The notes beneath the pieces are model-generated. The model saw only the letters and a list, made by a program, of their open reading frames with translations. It had not been told where the DNA came from and searched no databases. From Leptospirillum sp037442005 (GTDB lineage Bacteria > Nitrospirota > Leptospirillia > Leptospirillales > Leptospirillaceae): DNA of 26,105 bases. Location of the stretch: NCBI GenBank assembly GCA_037442005.1, contig JBBIRA010000025.1:1-26105 (forward strand). Direction: 5' to 3'. The position numbers were made by a program, and so were the translations under genes. Shown in pieces: positions 15,363 through 22,068 of the stretch; positions within the stretch are counted from its first letter, which is position 1, and every line of letters begins with the position of its first letter.

Positions 15363-16537
15363 ATATCGAAGATACCGTCACTAATCGTTACTCGAAAGCC
15401 CTTCAGGAGAGCTCCCCGGAACTTTGCTGTCCAACTTCTTATGATCCGGAAGCCTTGTCTTTTTTGCCCGATGAAATCATCGAGAAAGATTTCGGTTGTG
15501 GTGACCCCAGCCGATTTGTCCAGGAAGGGGACCGGGTCCTGGACCTAGGATCCGGTGGAGGAAAGATCTGTTACATGGCTGCCCGGATTGTGGGTCCGGA
15601 TGGATTTGTTCTGGGCGTAGACATGAATCCCGATATGCTGTCTCTTGCCCGGAAATATCAACAGGAAATGGCGGAAAAAATCGGTGGCGACCGGGTTCGC
15701 TTCCATCGGGGATTCATCCAGGATCTGGCCCTTGATGTCGAGAAAACAGACTTCTTTCTGAAAGATCACCCGGTCCGTTCGACTGACGATTGGCTGGCCT
15801 TCCAGTCATGGCAGGAGGAGCAACGGGCCCTCTATCCCCTCATTCCTGACAATTCGATCGATCTGGTTGTCTCCAATTGCGTGCTGAACCTTGTTCGCGA
15901 TTCAGAAAAGGAGCGAATGATCCGGGAGATTGTCCGGGTCCTGAAGCCGGGTGGCCGTATCGCCCTATCCGATATTGTCAGTGACAAAGACATCCCGGAC
16001 CACCAGAAAAACGATCCGGAACTCTGGAGTGGCTGTCTTTCCGGCTCTTTCCGGGAAGACCGGTTCATTCAGGTTCTTGCGGACGCTGGTCTTCAAGCCA
16101 TCCGGATTGAATCCTGGGGCGAAGCCCCATGGCAGACGGTCGAAGGAATCGAATTCCGGTCCGTGACACTGACAGCACTCAAACCCTTTGGAACAGACTG
16201 CTTCGATCAGGGCCATGCGGTCATTTACCGGGGTCCTTACCAGGAAATCAGAGACGAGGAAGGGCACGTCTTTCCCAGAGGAGAACGGATCGCCGTGTGC
16301 GAGAGAAGCTACCGGACGCTGATGCAAGGTCCATACAGACAGGACTTTATCGGAGTCCCTCCTGAAAAACTCCAGGATCCCCGGGAATGTTGTACTCCCT
16401 CCGGAACGAAACGGTCTCCAGAAAAAACAAAAAACGGGCGCCATGAAACGGCCACACCCTCAAAGGACTGTTGCAGCCCTCCCTCTGTCTCCGGAGAGAA
16501 AGAAGATGATCACGATTGTTGTTCCCATACTGAATGA
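15359..16537 (+). CDS. arsM: arsenite S-adenosylmethionine methyltransferase ArsM
   Basis: A 392-residue class I methyltransferase. SAM motif I (LDLGSGGGK) is at 61-69, GVDMNPDM follows, and RVLKPGGRIALSDI is near 193-206. Cysteines expected in ArsM are present: C47 in FGCGDP, C174 in SNCVLNLV and C226 in SGCLSGSF, plus C23-C24. These match the order of As(III)-binding cysteines known in ArsM. A C-terminal extension adds three Cys-Cys pairs (344-345, 371-372 and 387-388) in a polar, disordered-looking tail. The enzyme methylates As(III) with SAM, giving methyl and dimethyl arsenicals. ATG 15359 forms ATGA with the arsS stop and has GAGGAG upstream. The 3' end overlaps the start of the next gene by 32 bases. 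Confidence 0.92.
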   Translation: MNIEDTVTNRYSKALQESSPELCCPTSYDPEALSFLPDEIIEKDFGCGDPSRFVQEGDRVLDLGSGGGKICYMAARIVGPDGFVLGVDMNPDMLSLARKYQQEMAEKIGGDRVRFHRGFIQDLALDVEKTDFFLKDHPVRSTDDWLAFQSWQEEQRALYPLIPDNSIDLVVSNCVLNLVRDSEKERMIREIVRVLKPGGRIALSDIVSDKDIPDHQKNDPELWSGCLSGSFREDRFIQVLADAGLQAIRIESWGEAPWQTVEGIEFRSVTLTALKPFGTDCFDQGHAVIYRGPYQEIRDEEGHVFPRGERIAVCERSYRTLMQGPYRQDFIGVPPEKLQDPRECCTPSGTKRSPEKTKNGRHETATPSKDCCSPPSVSGEKEDDHDCCSHTE

Positions 16538-17192
16538 AAAGGAAGCCATTGCCTCCTGTCTCGAATCGTTAAAACCGTTTGAGACAATGGGACACGAGAT
16601 CCTGTTTGTCGACGGGGGAAGTCGGGATGGAACGCTCGAAATTCTCAAGAAAAACAACGCAAACGTCCTCGCTTCCCCTCCCGGACGGGCTCGACAGATG
16701 AATGCCGGTGGCCGCGCCGCCCGGGAGAACGCCCTTCTGTTCTTACACGTGGATGTCCGGATTTCCCCTGATGTTTTCTTATCAATGGAACGGTTACTGG
16801 AAGGGAAGGATTGGGGATGGTTTTCCGCACGTCTCGAAGGGGCACAGGGTCTGTTGCGACTGGTGGAATGGCTGATGACACTGAGATCCCGACTGACGGG
16901 AATCGCCACCGGCGATCAGGGCATTTTTGTCCGGAAACCGGTCTTCGAAGCCGTTGGCGGGTTTCCGGATATTCCCCTGATGGAGGATATCCGGCTTTGC
17001 CGGACTCTCAAAAAATACTCCAGTTCTTATGGCTGTCTTCCCGGACGGGTCCTTATTTCAAGCCGGCGTTGGGAAAAAAACGGCATCGTTCGAACCATTG
17101 TCCTGATGTGGGGGTTGAGGTTCGCTCATTTTCTGGGCGTATCTCCTCATGCCCTTGTCGGGATCTACTATCGGAAACAACCCCATGAATAG
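16506..17192 (+). CDS. TIGR04283-type arsenosugar-cluster glycosyltransferase
   Basis: A 228-residue GT-A fold family 2 glycosyltransferase. It starts TIVVPILNEKEAIASCLESL, followed by EILFVDGGSRDGT, then LFLHVDVRISPD (the DxD-like metal site) and TGDQGIFVRKPVFEAVGGFP with the acceptor-side ED of LMEDIRLC near 160. The last 40 residues contain the amphipathic segment typical of this subfamily (TIVLMWGLRFAHFLGVSP). TIGR04283 enzymes are recurrent neighbours of ArsM/ArsS and are thought to transfer a sugar in arsenosugar-like synthesis; the actual donor is unknown. The ATG at 16506 lies inside the arsM 3' end and has GGAGAGAAAG upstream. The longer frame from 16443 is less likely because it would overlap arsM by 95 bases. 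Confidence 0.82.
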   Translation: MITIVVPILNEKEAIASCLESLKPFETMGHEILFVDGGSRDGTLEILKKNNANVLASPPGRARQMNAGGRAARENALLFLHVDVRISPDVFLSMERLLEGKDWGWFSARLEGAQGLLRLVEWLMTLRSRLTGIATGDQGIFVRKPVFEAVGGFPDIPLMEDIRLCRTLKKYSSSYGCLPGRVLISSRRWEKNGIVRTIVLMWGLRFAHFLGVSPHALVGIYYRKQPHE

Positions 17193-17817
17193 CCGGTTGC
17201 TGGTCTTCACAAAAGCACCGGTCCCCGGAACGGTCAAGACCCGGATGATTTCCCGACTGGGTGAGGGGGGAGCGGCCCGTTTGCACGAACAGATGGTTAT
17301 CCACACCCTGGAGCAGGCCGAACAGTCAACGGTCGACCCGATTGAACTCTGGTGCGCACCGACCACTGATCACCCTTTCTTTCAATCTCTCCGGGAACGA
17401 TTCTCCCTGAGTCTTAAAAAACAGGAGGGAGAGGACCTTGGCGAGCGCCTCGATCATGCCATCGGATCCCAAAAAAACAGCGGACGGAGTGTGATCGTCA
17501 TCGGAACGGATTGTCCCACGCTTTCTTCGACCCTGCTTCTGGAGGCTGCGGAACATCTCCTGTTTTCCGATGCGGTGATCGCTCCGGCTTTCGATGGGGG
17601 ATATGTCCTTTTAGGGCTCAATCGTTATGATGCGCTCCTTTTCCGGGAGATCGACTGGGGATCGGACCAGGTTTTCCGGCAAACCTGCGACCGGATCAGA
17701 ACGCTTGGCTGGAAATGGGGCAGGCTTCCGGCGCAGCCGGACCTGGACCGGCCGGAAGATCTTGATGCCCTGAAGGAAAAGGTGGCGTCCATTCCTTATT
17801 TTCTGAAAGGATTTTGA
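17185..17817 (+). CDS. TIGR04282-type arsenosugar-cluster glycosyltransferase
   Basis: A 210-residue small nucleotidyltransferase-like protein (GT-A fold, CofC/DUF2064 relatives). Its signature is LLVFTKAPVPGTVKTRM at the N-terminus, then VIVIGTDCPTLSSTLLLEA and IAPAFDGGYVLLGLNR, with DWGSDQVFRQT and a final DLDRPEDLDAL. The FTKAPVPGxxKTR element is the nucleotide-phosphate loop. TIGR04282 proteins form a recurrent pair with TIGR04283 in arsenosugar clusters, probably the sugar activation/transfer step; substrate not established. The ATG at 17185 overlaps the stop of the preceding gene by 8 bases, and the next gene starts 2 bases after its stop, so it is in the middle of one polycistron. Confidence 0.82.
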   Translation: MNSRLLVFTKAPVPGTVKTRMISRLGEGGAARLHEQMVIHTLEQAEQSTVDPIELWCAPTTDHPFFQSLRERFSLSLKKQEGEDLGERLDHAIGSQKNSGRSVIVIGTDCPTLSSTLLLEAAEHLLFSDAVIAPAFDGGYVLLGLNRYDALLFREIDWGSDQVFRQTCDRIRTLGWKWGRLPAQPDLDRPEDLDALKEKVASIPYFLKGF

Positions 17818-17819
17818 TC

Positions 17820-18437
17820 ATGAAACACTCACTCCAAAACCCAACGGGTTATCCCTGGTATGTCAGGATCATTTTTGCCCTTCAGCGAAAAAAATATGGA
17901 ACAGAGCTCGAACCAGCCCGGCTCTGGGGACAGATTCCCCGGGCGTTCCTGTTCCTGACCCTGTTTTACAGGGCGCTGGACCGGCCGGATGCTCCGGTTG
18001 AACCAGCTCTCCGGTCCCTGATCACGGTCTTCATTTCGCAGATCAACTGGTGTCATTTCTGCGTCGACCTCAACTCCGCGACCGCCCTGGAGCGTCTCGT
18101 CACCCGGGAAAAGCTGGACGATCTGCCCCGGTTCCAAAAGTCCCCTCACTATACCCGACGTGAACGGGTTGCGCTCCAATTCGCCGAAGCAGTGACCCGA
18201 ACGGATCAGCTCATCACGGATGAACTCCGGCAACGTGTCCTCGAACACTTTGGCAAACAAGGATTGCTGGAGCTGACCGCACTGATCGCATTCCAGAACC
18301 TGTCGAGCAAGTTCAACAATGCGCTCGATGTTCCGCCACAGGGATTCTGCTCTTCGGGGAAGAGCGCTGACCGGACGGAAGGAATCATGAAGGAGGCCTC
18401 AAGTATCCAACCATCAATGACAGGAGAAGAGCGTTGA
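17820..18437 (+). CDS. carboxymuconolactone decarboxylase/AhpD-fold protein
   Basis: A 205-residue all-helical CMD/AhpD-like protein. The redox pair C78-x2-C81 lies in SQINWCHFCVDLNSA, the position of the AhpD peroxidase CxxC; the proton-relay Glu usually found before it is replaced by Ser/Gln-Ile. The N-terminal PARLWGQIPRAFLFLTLFYR and the helix ERVALQFAEAVTRTD are family hallmarks. AhpD proteins reduce peroxides with lipoyl partners. Peroxidase-like CMD proteins are known neighbours of arsenosugar genes, probably protecting against oxidation or acting on trivalent arsenicals (inference). ATG 17820 has AAAGGA 8-9 bases upstream; an upstream TTG at 17814 is less likely. It runs directly into the next gene's TTG start. 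Confidence 0.8.
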   Translation: MKHSLQNPTGYPWYVRIIFALQRKKYGTELEPARLWGQIPRAFLFLTLFYRALDRPDAPVEPALRSLITVFISQINWCHFCVDLNSATALERLVTREKLDDLPRFQKSPHYTRRERVALQFAEAVTRTDQLITDELRQRVLEHFGKQGLLELTALIAFQNLSSKFNNALDVPPQGFCSSGKSADRTEGIMKEASSIQPSMTGEER

Positions 18438-19075
18438 GAACAGGAAAACAGAACCTTTTTAACGGCAGTCCACTCGGGATTTTCATGACTTTATTTCTTT
18501 TCTTAGCGCTCTTCACTCCCCAAAAAGCCCGGGCGGGTGCCGGACAGTTGAACTTCATGGTCTTCGGCAATTACAACCTCATGATCAGCGATGTCTCATC
18601 GAACCCTGCCAATGTTCCGGGAAACAACGGCCCGTACCCCGGAACGTTCGGAAACGGGTATGGACTCGGGGTTGGTTTTGGTTATTGGCTCACCGACAAT
18701 CTGGTCTTCCGGATGATGGTTCAGGGGAACACCTTCCCCGGGAATCCCGACGCTGCGTCTTTAGGGGACTCGGTTCAGTCTGTCCCGATCACCGCAGGAT
18801 TCAAGGTCAGGCTGATCGGCGACCCGACACTGTTCCTTTTTGCCGTCGCCGATGGGGGAGGATCTTATCAGGAACTTCTCTCAGGAAACGGATTCTTTGG
18901 TGGAAAGGAGCTCTCCAATGGCTGGTCTGCCTATGGAGATACAGGAATCGGTGTACAGGACGGTCATTTTTTTGTGGAGGTCAAGGTTGCCTGGCTTCCC
19001 CGGTTCGATCCCGGAGTGTCCGGCAGAAACAATTCCGTTGTGACTGTTCCTGTCACCGCAGGGATCGCTTTCTAG
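18434..19075 (+). CDS. predicted outer-membrane beta-barrel protein, TTG start
   Basis: A 213-residue protein with an N-terminal signal peptide (hydrophobic MTLFLFLALFTPQKARA, cleavage after ARA) followed by alternating, glycine-rich amphipathic beta strands. Examples are QLNFMVFGNYNLMIS, YGLGVGFGYWLTDNLVFRMM and HFFVEVKVAWLPRF, ending VTVPVTAGIAF. The terminal Phe and strand pattern fit an OmpW/OmpA-like outer-membrane barrel of about eight to ten strands; no exact family is recognised. The start is the TTG at 18434, which overlaps the previous stop and has AGGAG about 7 bases upstream; the ATG at 18485 would shorten the signal peptide but has no ribosome site. As last gene of the arsenic operon it may export or admit a product. 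Confidence 0.65.
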   Translation: MRTGKQNLFNGSPLGIFMTLFLFLALFTPQKARAGAGQLNFMVFGNYNLMISDVSSNPANVPGNNGPYPGTFGNGYGLGVGFGYWLTDNLVFRMMVQGNTFPGNPDAASLGDSVQSVPITAGFKVRLIGDPTLFLFAVADGGGSYQELLSGNGFFGGKELSNGWSAYGDTGIGVQDGHFFVEVKVAWLPRFDPGVSGRNNSVVTVPVTAGIAF

Positions 19076-19107
19076 CAACGAAGCGACATGACGAAAGGAT
19101 AAGAGGT

Positions 19108-19695
19108 TCATTCCTGTCCGAAACCATGGCGTTCGAGACAGGCCCGGAGACTCATCCGGGCCCTCGACAATGCCTTCCACACAGTCGTCGTGGTGCTTCC
19201 GGTCTCCTGACAGATCTCCTCCGTTGACATTCCATCCATTTCCTTCAGGAAAAAAATCCTGGCCGTTTTCGGAGGAAGAAGGGCAAGACACCCTTCCATT
19301 TCACGCCAGAATTGGCGGTTTTCAAGTGTCAGCTCCGGATGCTCCCATGTGCGCGGAGGAGTTTGCCATCGGCCATTCGCATTAAAAAAACGATCCTCGA
19401 AATGGGGATCGTCATCCGCCCAGTCCGCAGGACGGACATACCGGGCATCCTGCCGGATAATATCCACGATTTTGTGTTTCAGGATACCGAACAGCCAACT
19501 CTTCACCGATGACCGCTCCGAAAACCGATCATTCGCCCGAATAGCAGCCAGGAATGTCTCCTGAACCGCATCTTCGCTCCTTTCCTTGTCTTTCAGAAAA
19601 GAATAGGCAAACCGGTAGAGGGCATCGCCATGCTCCTCGACCCATTTCACTGGATCTGTGGTGTTTCGGGAATCAGATTCGACGACCTCCTTCAT
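19108..19695 (-). CDS. ECF-type RNA polymerase sigma factor
   Basis: A 195-residue sigma-70 family factor of ECF architecture. Region 2 (about residues 15-85) contains ALYRFAYSFLKDKERSEDAV, ETFLAAI and VKSWLFGILKHKIVDIIR. A linker with W and acidic residues follows, then region 4 (about residues 130-190) with LENRQFWREMEGCLALLPPK, ARIFFLKEMDGMSTEEICQE and the recognition helix TTTTVWKALSRARMSLR. The linker is longer than in minimal ECFs. It starts at ATG 19695, which overlaps the stop of the zinc-finger anti-sigma gene (ATGA), so the sigma is second in its operon. It is convergent with the arsenic operon, ending 32 bases from the outer-membrane gene. Confidence 0.9.
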   Translation of the reverse strand: MKEVVESDSRNTTDPVKWVEEHGDALYRFAYSFLKDKERSEDAVQETFLAAIRANDRFSERSSVKSWLFGILKHKIVDIIRQDARYVRPADWADDDPHFEDRFFNANGRWQTPPRTWEHPELTLENRQFWREMEGCLALLPPKTARIFFLKEMDGMSTEEICQETGSTTTTVWKALSRARMSLRACLERHGFGQE

Positions 19696-20012
19696 GGATG
19701 AGACTCCGGACCATGGTCCCTGATCTCATCCTCGATACGCCGGGTGATCCGGCGACGACTCTCTTCCGGCAACACCGGCTCCTCGTGATCTCTCTCTTTT
19801 AGAGAATCCGTCTCTGTTCTTGTGCGACGGAAGAAGTCCTCGATCAGACGGATCTGCCGGGAATACTCGTTGCAGGCCCGACAAAACAGCAGATGAGTCC
19901 GAAGAACCAATCGCTCAGAAAGCGAAAGGGGCCGGTCGAGACTTTCCGATACAAGAGCCGAGATGTCCCGGCAAGACATGGGAGAGGTGCGTTCTTTCCG
20001 ATTGTCCGTCAT
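19692..20012 (-). CDS. soluble zinc-binding anti-sigma factor (ZAS/zf-HC2)
   Basis: A 106-residue protein with the ZAS zinc motif: C14, then H40-x3-C44-x2-C47 in LRTHLLFCRACNEYSRQI. It is followed by a charged helical tail and has no membrane segment. Zinc-binding anti-sigma proteins hold ECF factors inactive and release them on oxidation or metal stress by losing zinc. The ATG at 20012 has AAAGGA 7 bases upstream; a longer frame from 20138 has an unlikely Arg/Pro-rich N-terminus. It is co-transcribed with the sigma gene, which it precedes, the reverse of the more usual sigma-first order. Confidence 0.8.
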   Translation of the reverse strand: MTDNRKERTSPMSCRDISALVSESLDRPLSLSERLVLRTHLLFCRACNEYSRQIRLIEDFFRRTRTETDSLKERDHEEPVLPEESRRRITRRIEDEIRDHGPESHP

Positions 20013-20148
20013 CCGTTTTTCCTTTCTCCTGGAAAACACGCTTCCCCCTCTTGGTCGGACGAATCGAACAATCCTGACACACCCAGGAAAGATCAGGACG
20101 GCACCGGCCAATGGCCCGTCATCACTCCTTGAACGCATTATTGCAGTT

Positions 20149-20360
20149 TTAGAATTGGCTTTCTGGAATCAGAAGCAAAGGATCATCTGGCGGGGAACGG
20201 TTGCCAGGGCGAGTACGAGACAATCGGGTCAGAAGAGCGCTGGCGAGATTCCCGAGAATCGTCAGGTTCCCGGGATCGCGTCCGATCCTCACCATAGGGC
20301 GGTCTTCGCCGAAGGTGTCGTCATTCCCCAGTTTGTACGGGACAGATGCTTGGACCTGCC
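20149..20360 (-). pseudogene. transposase C-terminal remnant (probable)
   Basis: The frame ends in a sequence that reads DDTFGEDRPMVRIGRDPGN followed by LTILGNLASALLTRL, close in pattern to the C-terminal end of DDE transposases (D-x-TFGED, then an R-rich turn, then a helix of the NLA-xxLL kind). The start is missing; the open frame continues right into a terminator hairpin where the protein character is lost. No terminal inverted repeat was recognised. Assignment to a precise IS family is not possible from this piece. Confidence 0.35.
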
Positions 20361-20367
20361 TGATCTG

Positions 20368-20397
20368 AAAGGCCCGGGAAATGGTCCCGGGCCTTTT
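20368..20397 (-). terminator. strong rho-independent terminator, probably of the regulator remnant
   Basis: AAAGGCCCGGGA (20368-20379) and TCCCGGGCCTTT (20385-20396) make a perfect 12-bp stem with loop AATGG. The rightward reading is followed by TTTT and the leftward by TTT. It lies just beyond the stop (20420) of the leftward regulator remnant, its most likely owner, but would also stop rightward transcripts. Confidence 0.75.
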
Positions 20398-20419
20398 ACT
20401 AAAGGTCCTCACCTTGATA

Positions 20420-20876
20420 TCAGCTCAGGGGAGTGAGCAGAGTGATCTTGAGATCTTTCCTGTCGATCAGACGAAATGTCGCCTGTTCATACGTGATGCG
20501 GCCACGGACAGGATGATTGAACTCTTTCCTGGAAAGTTCTCTCCAGGAAACCGATGATTCCTTCCATTTCAGGAACCGTTCCCGGAGGTGGGTTTCCCGG
20601 ACGGGCGGAAAGCTAGAAAAGATAGTTCCTCTGAGCTTCCGACATTCCAAGGAGATCGGCCAGTTTGGACAGGACCTTGTCCGATACATGAACAGTTCGT
20701 CCCTGCTCGATCCAGGTATACCATGTGGAGCTGATCCCCGCCCATTCCGCGACTTCTTCCCGTTTGAGCCCGGGGGTTCTTCTCCGTGAGCCTTGAGTGA
20801 TGCCCAGGGCTTCCGGGGAAGTGAGTTCCCTGATCCGTCGCAAGAAGGCCCCCCGTTCTTTCTCTACTGAATTCAT
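20420..20876 (-). pseudogene. HTH/MmyB-type transcription regulator, internally deleted
   Basis: The 5' part (ATG 20876, AAGGAG 5 bases before it) encodes an XRE-type helix-turn-helix typical of MmyB-like regulators: SRRRTPGLKREEVAEWAGIS, followed by the TWYTWIEQGR signature and KLADLLGMSEAQRNYLF. It then hits a stop at 20613. In another frame the C-terminal end of the same family's ligand domain follows: WRELSRKEFNHPVRGRITYE, then FRLIDRKDLKITLLTPLS (stop at 20420). About 100 residues of the middle of the domain are absent and the frame is shifted, so it looks like an internal deletion. The 87-residue HTH part might still fold and bind DNA. Neighbour genes that such a regulator usually controls are missing. 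Confidence 0.7.
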
Positions 20877-20884
20877 GGTACTCC

Positions 20885-21082
20885 TTGTCGGGGAAACGGT
20901 TCTTTCCGGTGGCGCTCGATTTCTCTGCGTGGGTTCGTCGAAGTGGAACCTCCCCGGAGCGGGTCGAAATGCTTAAAGAGCTCATTGCCTGTGCGCCTTT
21001 AGAGGTGCGACAGGAGTTTGCGATCAATGAGGGGGCATTCCAGTTGAAAGAGGTCATGCTTGTGGCATCGAAGGCCTCCTGA
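20885..21082 (+). CDS. short unknown ORF, possibly a gene remnant
   Basis: A 65-residue frame beginning with a TTG. The second half (ERVEMLKELIACAPLEVRQE then FAINEGAFQLKEVMLVASKAS) looks like genuine protein, while the first 20 residues overlap the promoter of the divergent regulator and look non-coding. It may be the C-terminal end of a larger deleted gene once controlled by the MmyB-type regulator. I do not recognise it. An ATG at residue 29 (MLKELIAC) is an alternative start. Confidence 0.25.
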   Translation: MSGKRFFPVALDFSAWVRRSGTSPERVEMLKELIACAPLEVRQEFAINEGAFQLKEVMLVASKAS

Positions 21083-21237
21083 GAAGCCGATGAAAGGATG
21101 ATCATGATCGGTTTTGAAGGAGGATTTCAAAGTCCCCTCTCAAGCCCCAAGAAGGAAAAACCTGCTTCCAGGAGCGGGTAAGATGTTTGAAGAAGGCTCG
21201 AAAGTCGATTTTAAACCCTCGGAAGAGAACCCTGGCC

Positions 21238-21264
21238 GGGCCCTTTCTCAAAAAGAAAGGGTCC
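21238..21264. repeat. 11-bp stem-loop after the leftward unknown gene
   Basis: GGGCCCTTTCT (21238-21248) and AGAAAGGGTCC (21254-21264) pair with one G-T wobble around the loop CAAAA. It lies about 25 bases past the stop at 21289 of the leftward gene and may help to end that transcript, but no U-run follows in either direction. Confidence 0.45.
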
Positions 21265-21288
21265 GGATCCGGGGTCACGTTGGCTGAT

Positions 21289-21741
21289 CTATCTTTTCTG
21301 GCGTAACCGGTAGTGGATCTTCCCTCCCGAAAACTGCAGGTGTTCGGGGAAGGTCCTGTGGGGATCCCTAATTGTCTGGAACACCTCTTCGGTAAACTCC
21401 AGCATTTCAGACGGATCATGGGACAGATCGTGATGCGTCGACCGATCGAGTTTGTGGCTGGGTTGATCGAGAATGAGCGTCAAAAACCCTTTTCGCATAG
21501 ACTCCACAATCAGCTCTCTCATCCGGAAGGAGGACAAGCCTTCCTGGTCTTCTTCCGGAAGGGAGTTGAACTCATCCATCAGTGCGTCTATCCGCACCAT
21601 GAAATAAGCCCGCATCGTTTCGGCCCGATGGGGGAGACTCTCAGGGTTGCTCATTTCCGGAACGGGATCGACCAGAGCGTTTTTCCCCAGAGTTTCCGCC
21701 TCGTTCATCAGAGTAACGATATTCGAATGATTTGTGTTCAT
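21289..21741 (-). CDS. hypothetical soluble protein
   Basis: A 150-residue acidic, helical protein without signal peptide or membrane segment. Notable parts are ETMRAYFMVRIDALMDEFNS, MRELIVESMRKGFLTLILDQ and a His/Asp-rich loop (STHHDLSHDPSEM) that could bind a metal. No family recognised. The ATG at 21741 is preceded by a run of A and a strong AAGGAGG, about 5-6 bases away. It is divergent from the mer operon, whose leader lies in the 327-base gap between them, so shared regulation with mercury is possible but not shown. Confidence 0.6.
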   Translation of the reverse strand: MNTNHSNIVTLMNEAETLGKNALVDPVPEMSNPESLPHRAETMRAYFMVRIDALMDEFNSLPEEDQEGLSSFRMRELIVESMRKGFLTLILDQPSHKLDRSTHHDLSHDPSEMLEFTEEVFQTIRDPHRTFPEHLQFSGGKIHYRLRQKR

Positions 21742-21784
21742 GGCCCCCTCCTTTTTTTATTTAAGTAAAACGGGAAGGTGTTGA

Positions 21785-21797
21785 CTTGACAGTCAAG
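21785..21797. promoter_or_regulatory. CTTGAC-A-GTCAAG palindrome, candidate operator/-35 element
   Basis: A perfect 6+1+6 palindrome that contains a consensus -35 (TTGACA rightward, TTGACT leftward). It lies 44 bases upstream of the leftward hypothetical gene and could be its promoter or an operator shared with the mer side. A matching -10 is not obvious in either direction. Confidence 0.35.
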
Positions 21798-21834
21798 GGA
21801 TTTGAATTAAAGGTGAAAAATGAGGAAACAGCAA

Positions 21835-21864
21835 AAAAGACACCCTGACGTTAAGATGTCTTTT
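21835..21864. repeat. AAAAGACA/TGTCTTTT stem-loop
   Basis: AAAAGACA (21835-21842) and TGTCTTTT (21857-21864) are exact complements around a 14-base loop. With its T-run it could be a weak terminator for anything transcribed rightward from the 21785 palindrome, insulating the mer promoter. Confidence 0.35.
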
Positions 21865-21964
21865 CAGACTACACCTGTAAGAGGACTCCTGGCCAGTCCC
21901 CCTTCACACCATCAGGTGATCCTGGTCACGAAAAGGCAGATGATCTTAAGAAAGACAGCAGGGC

Positions 21965-21996
21965 TTGACTCTAGACAATACTCAATGGTTTTTAAT
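21965..21996 (+). promoter_or_regulatory. candidate MerR-controlled mer promoter
   Basis: TTGACT (21965-21970) and TTTAAT (21991-21996) are separated by 20 bases, the over-long spacing typical of promoters activated by MerR-family proteins. The TTGACTCTA start resembles metal MerR promoters. The dyad in the spacer is weak. It lies about 70 bases before merT. Confidence 0.5.
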
Positions 21997-22044
21997 GAAG
22001 GAGATCCTGAAGGGGGGAAACAGACTCCCCTTCATCAAACCATT
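21984..22044 (+). promoter_or_regulatory. nested inverted repeats in the mer leader
   Basis: Outer arms AATGGTTT (21984-21991) and AAACCATT (22037-22044) enclose inner arms TGAAGGGG (22008-22015) and CCCCTTCA (22027-22034). A second segment, ATGAAGG (about 21995-22001), can also pair with CCTTCAT (22029-22035), so two hairpins compete for the same 3' arm. The left outer arm overlaps the candidate -10, so that part acts only in DNA, while the inner hairpin would be in the RNA leader about 35 bases ahead of merT. Confidence 0.5.
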
Positions 22045-22068
22045 CATTTAGCCATTGGGAGATTTTTC

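Noticed and set aside
21820..22068. In-frame N-terminal extension of MerT
   Set aside because: It spans the candidate promoter and leader hairpins, lacks MerT similarity and would put a polar stretch before the first helix.
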